Assembly (NCBI GenBank): GCA_903939665.1
Contig: CAJAHZ010000345.1
Location: forward strand, 1-8,869
Length of the DNA stretch: 8,869 nt
Direction: 5' to 3'
Origin: an uncultured Pseudomonadota bacterium
GTDB taxonomy: Bacteria; Pseudomonadota; Gammaproteobacteria; Burkholderiales; Rhodocyclaceae
Position numbers and translations under genes: made by a program. A model generated the notes under the pieces. That model saw only the letters and a list, made by a program, of their open reading frames with translations. It was not told the DNA's origin and did no database searches. Of the stretch, positions 7,438-8,869 are shown piece by piece (the stretch's first letter is position 1; each line of letters starts with the position of its first letter).

Positions 7438-7970
7438 CACCCGGACGCTATACCCGTACCGCCATCGCCCTGCACTGGCTGATGGCGCTACTGATTTTCA
7501 GCGCCTTTCCGCTCGGCGTGTACATGCACGACCTGCCGCTCTCGCCAACCAAGCTGCAGCTTTTCTCGTATCACAAGTGGCTGGGCATCACGATCCTGCT
7601 CGCCGCTGCTGCGCGTCTGGCTTGGCGCATCACGCACCCGGCGCCGGCCATGGTCGACATGCCGCGCTGGCAGCGGATCGCCGCGCACGGTATTCACCAC
7701 CTGCTTTATGTATTGCTCTTCGCCATCCCGCTGTCCGGCTGGCTGATGAGTTCGGCCAAGGGCTTCCAGACCGTCTGGTTCGGCGTCTTGCCCCTGCCCG
7801 ATCTGGTCGGCAAGAACAAGGAACTCGGCGATCTGCTGACAGAGTTGCACCAGTCCCTGAATTTTGGCCTGCTGTTGCTGGTCGGTGCGCATATTGCCGG
7901 CGCGCTCAAACATCATTTCGTCGAGCGCGACGACACGCTGCGCCGGATGACTTTTCGTTACAAGCGATAG
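7434..7970 (+). CDS. cytochrome b561 (CybB/YceJ type) di-haem membrane protein
   Basis: A 178-residue inner-membrane cytochrome of the bacterial b561 family (PF01292) with four membrane helices at about 10-31, 45-65, 86-106 and 141-162. The four histidines expected to bind two b haems are H14 (ALHW), H47 (SYHKW), H139 (LHQSLNFG) and H153 (GAHIAGALKHHF), in line with H13, H45/46, H137 and H151 of E. coli CybB. Such proteins are thought to exchange electrons with the quinone pool; E. coli CybB has superoxide:ubiquinone oxidoreductase activity. Length and topology are normal. Its start overlaps the MarR stop (ATGA), and a YceI gene follows after 10 bases, the same pairing as yceJ-yceI in E. coli. 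This points to a shared periplasmic/quinone task, still undefined. Expression probably follows the MarR operator. Confidence 0.93.
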   Translation: MTPGRYTRTAIALHWLMALLIFSAFPLGVYMHDLPLSPTKLQLFSYHKWLGITILLAAAARLAWRITHPAPAMVDMPRWQRIAAHGIHHLLYVLLFAIPLSGWLMSSAKGFQTVWFGVLPLPDLVGKNKELGDLLTELHQSLNFGLLLLVGAHIAGALKHHFVERDDTLRRMTFRYKR

Positions 7971-7980
7971 GGAATACTTG

Positions 7981-8559
7981 ATGAAATTACGCTCCCTCCT
8001 GATTGCCGGCGCGCTCGTCGCCACAGCGGCCATGGCAGCTGAACTGACGCAGTTCAGCCCGGAAAAAAGTCAGATCACTTTCGTTTCGAAGCAGATGGGC
8101 GTCTCTGTCGACGGTCGCTTCAAGAAATTTGACGCCAGAATCACCGTTGATCCGGCCAAACCCGAAACGGGAAAAGTCCAGTTGGACATTGATCTGGCCA
8201 GCATTGACGCGGGGAGCAGCGACGCCGATAACGAGGTGAGGGGCAAGAACTGGTTCAACACGACCGTTTTTCCGAAAGCCACATTCGTTTCCAGCCAAGT
8301 ACGCGTAGTCGGCGGCGGACGTTACGAAGCACTCGGCAAACTCACGATCAAGGGCACAACACGCGACATCGCCGCGCCCTTTGCCGTCAAGACGGAAGCC
8401 GGCGGCGCCTGGTTCGACGGCAGCCTCACGCTCAATCGCCTGCAGTTCAAGATCGGTGAAGGCGCCTGGGCAGATACCTCGACGGTCGCCGATGAGGTCC
8501 AGGTCAAATTCAAAATCTTTGTCACCGGCGAAGTTGTTCCAAACGCCGCAAAAAAGTAA
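7981..8559 (+). CDS. YceI family periplasmic lipid-binding-like protein (first copy)
   Basis: A 192-residue YceI family protein (PF04264), an extended lipocalin-like barrel; a Thermus homologue binds a polyisoprenoid, and quinone or isoprenoid carriage is often proposed. Residues 1-19 are a signal peptide cleaved after ATAAMA. The family pattern is visible: SQITFVSKQMGVSVDGRFKK (31-50), then a strand with D-A-K-I/T-V-D spacing, EVRGKNWFNTTVFPKATF (82-99), and GKLTIKGTTRDIAAPF (117-132). The HxG of the classic pattern is replaced by KQMG, as in the YceI subfamily found beside cytochrome b561. The ATG at 7981 follows GGGA at normal distance; a TTG directly before it is less likely. It lies 10 bases after the cytochrome gene and 28 bases before a second YceI gene, without a terminator between. 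Confidence 0.92.
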   Translation: MKLRSLLIAGALVATAAMAAELTQFSPEKSQITFVSKQMGVSVDGRFKKFDARITVDPAKPETGKVQLDIDLASIDAGSSDADNEVRGKNWFNTTVFPKATFVSSQVRVVGGGRYEALGKLTIKGTTRDIAAPFAVKTEAGGAWFDGSLTLNRLQFKIGEGAWADTSTVADEVQVKFKIFVTGEVVPNAAKK

Positions 8560-8587
8560 GCCTCAAACCACACAACGGAGATCACCC

Positions 8588-8869
8588 ATGAAAAAGCTCA
8601 CCGCCGCACTGCTCGCCACCGCCGCACTTTCCACTTCGGCTTTTGCCGCGCCGGAAACCTACGTGACGGATGCCAACCATACTTTCCCGAGTTTCTCTTA
8701 CAGCCATTTTGGCTACTCGGTTCAGGTTAGCCGTTTTGACAAGGCCTCGGGCAAAATCACGCTCGATCGCGCTGCCAAAACCGGCGACGTCGATATCACC
8801 ATCGATATGAAATCGGTGAACACCGGCGCGGCCGCATACAACGGGCACATTCAAGGCGAGGATTTCCTC
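8588..8869 (+). CDS. YceI family periplasmic protein (second copy), 3' end outside window
   Basis: The first 94 codons of a second YceI gene, open to the window edge. The start is clear: GGAG (8577-8580) seven bases before ATG, then a signal peptide, MKKLTAALLATAALSTSAFA, cleaved before APETY. The mature protein begins with the classic YceI pattern YVTDANHTFPSFSYSHFGYS (25-44), then a strand ending VSRFDKASGKITLDRAAKTG and a DVDITIDMKSVNTG segment. Unlike the first copy it has the usual H near position 31 and SHFG at 39-42, so the two belong to different subgroups rather than being a recent duplication. With only 28 bases between them and no terminator, both copies are probably on one message. 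The C-terminal half cannot be judged. Confidence 0.9.
   Translation, partial: MKKLTAALLATAALSTSAFAAPETYVTDANHTFPSFSYSHFGYSVQVSRFDKASGKITLDRAAKTGDVDITIDMKSVNTGAAAYNGHIQGEDFL

Overview
The window reads as ordinary chromosome of a GC-rich betaproteobacterium. A member of the Rhodocyclales (Dechloromonas/Azonexus-like) is my best guess, from the UbiK, Aer-like receptor, TorF-type porin, GlnK, Amt and MarR/b561/YceI proteins and their arrangement; this is inference, because no rRNA or other marker gene is present. There are twelve protein genes, the last cut by the window edge. I see no tRNA, rRNA, CRISPR array, insertion sequence or phage gene.

Layout. 2-214 (-) is a 70-residue DUF3820-type protein. 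348-1789 (+) is a two-gene unit with an ATGA overlap: an exported protein of unknown function and a CapA-type metallophosphatase-fold protein. 1817-3439 (-) is an Aer-like chemoreceptor with a PAS domain, starting at TTG. 3613-6420 (-) is a nitrogen operon read as TorF-family porin, glnK, amt, closed by a strong intrinsic terminator. 6676-6915 (+) is ubiK, divergent from that operon. 6988-8869+ (+) is a MarR regulator, a cytochrome b561, and two YceI-family periplasmic proteins in tandem.

The most informative parts are two control regions. Upstream of the porin-glnK-amt operon lies a good sigma-54 (-24/-12) element, with two NtrC-type dyads centred about 97 and 129 bp upstream of the predicted transcription start and 32 bp apart. 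This strongly suggests that the porin is induced together with the ammonium channel under nitrogen limitation. Upstream of the MarR gene a 45-bp near-perfect dyad (two 21-bp arms, 19 of 21 matching, 3-bp spacer) covers the promoter, which suggests autoregulation of the whole MarR-b561-YceI-YceI unit.

I found no convincing new defence, mobile or catalytic system. The least understood pieces are the exported protein next to CapA, the function of the nitrogen-linked porin, and the signal and ligand of the MarR/b561/YceI unit.
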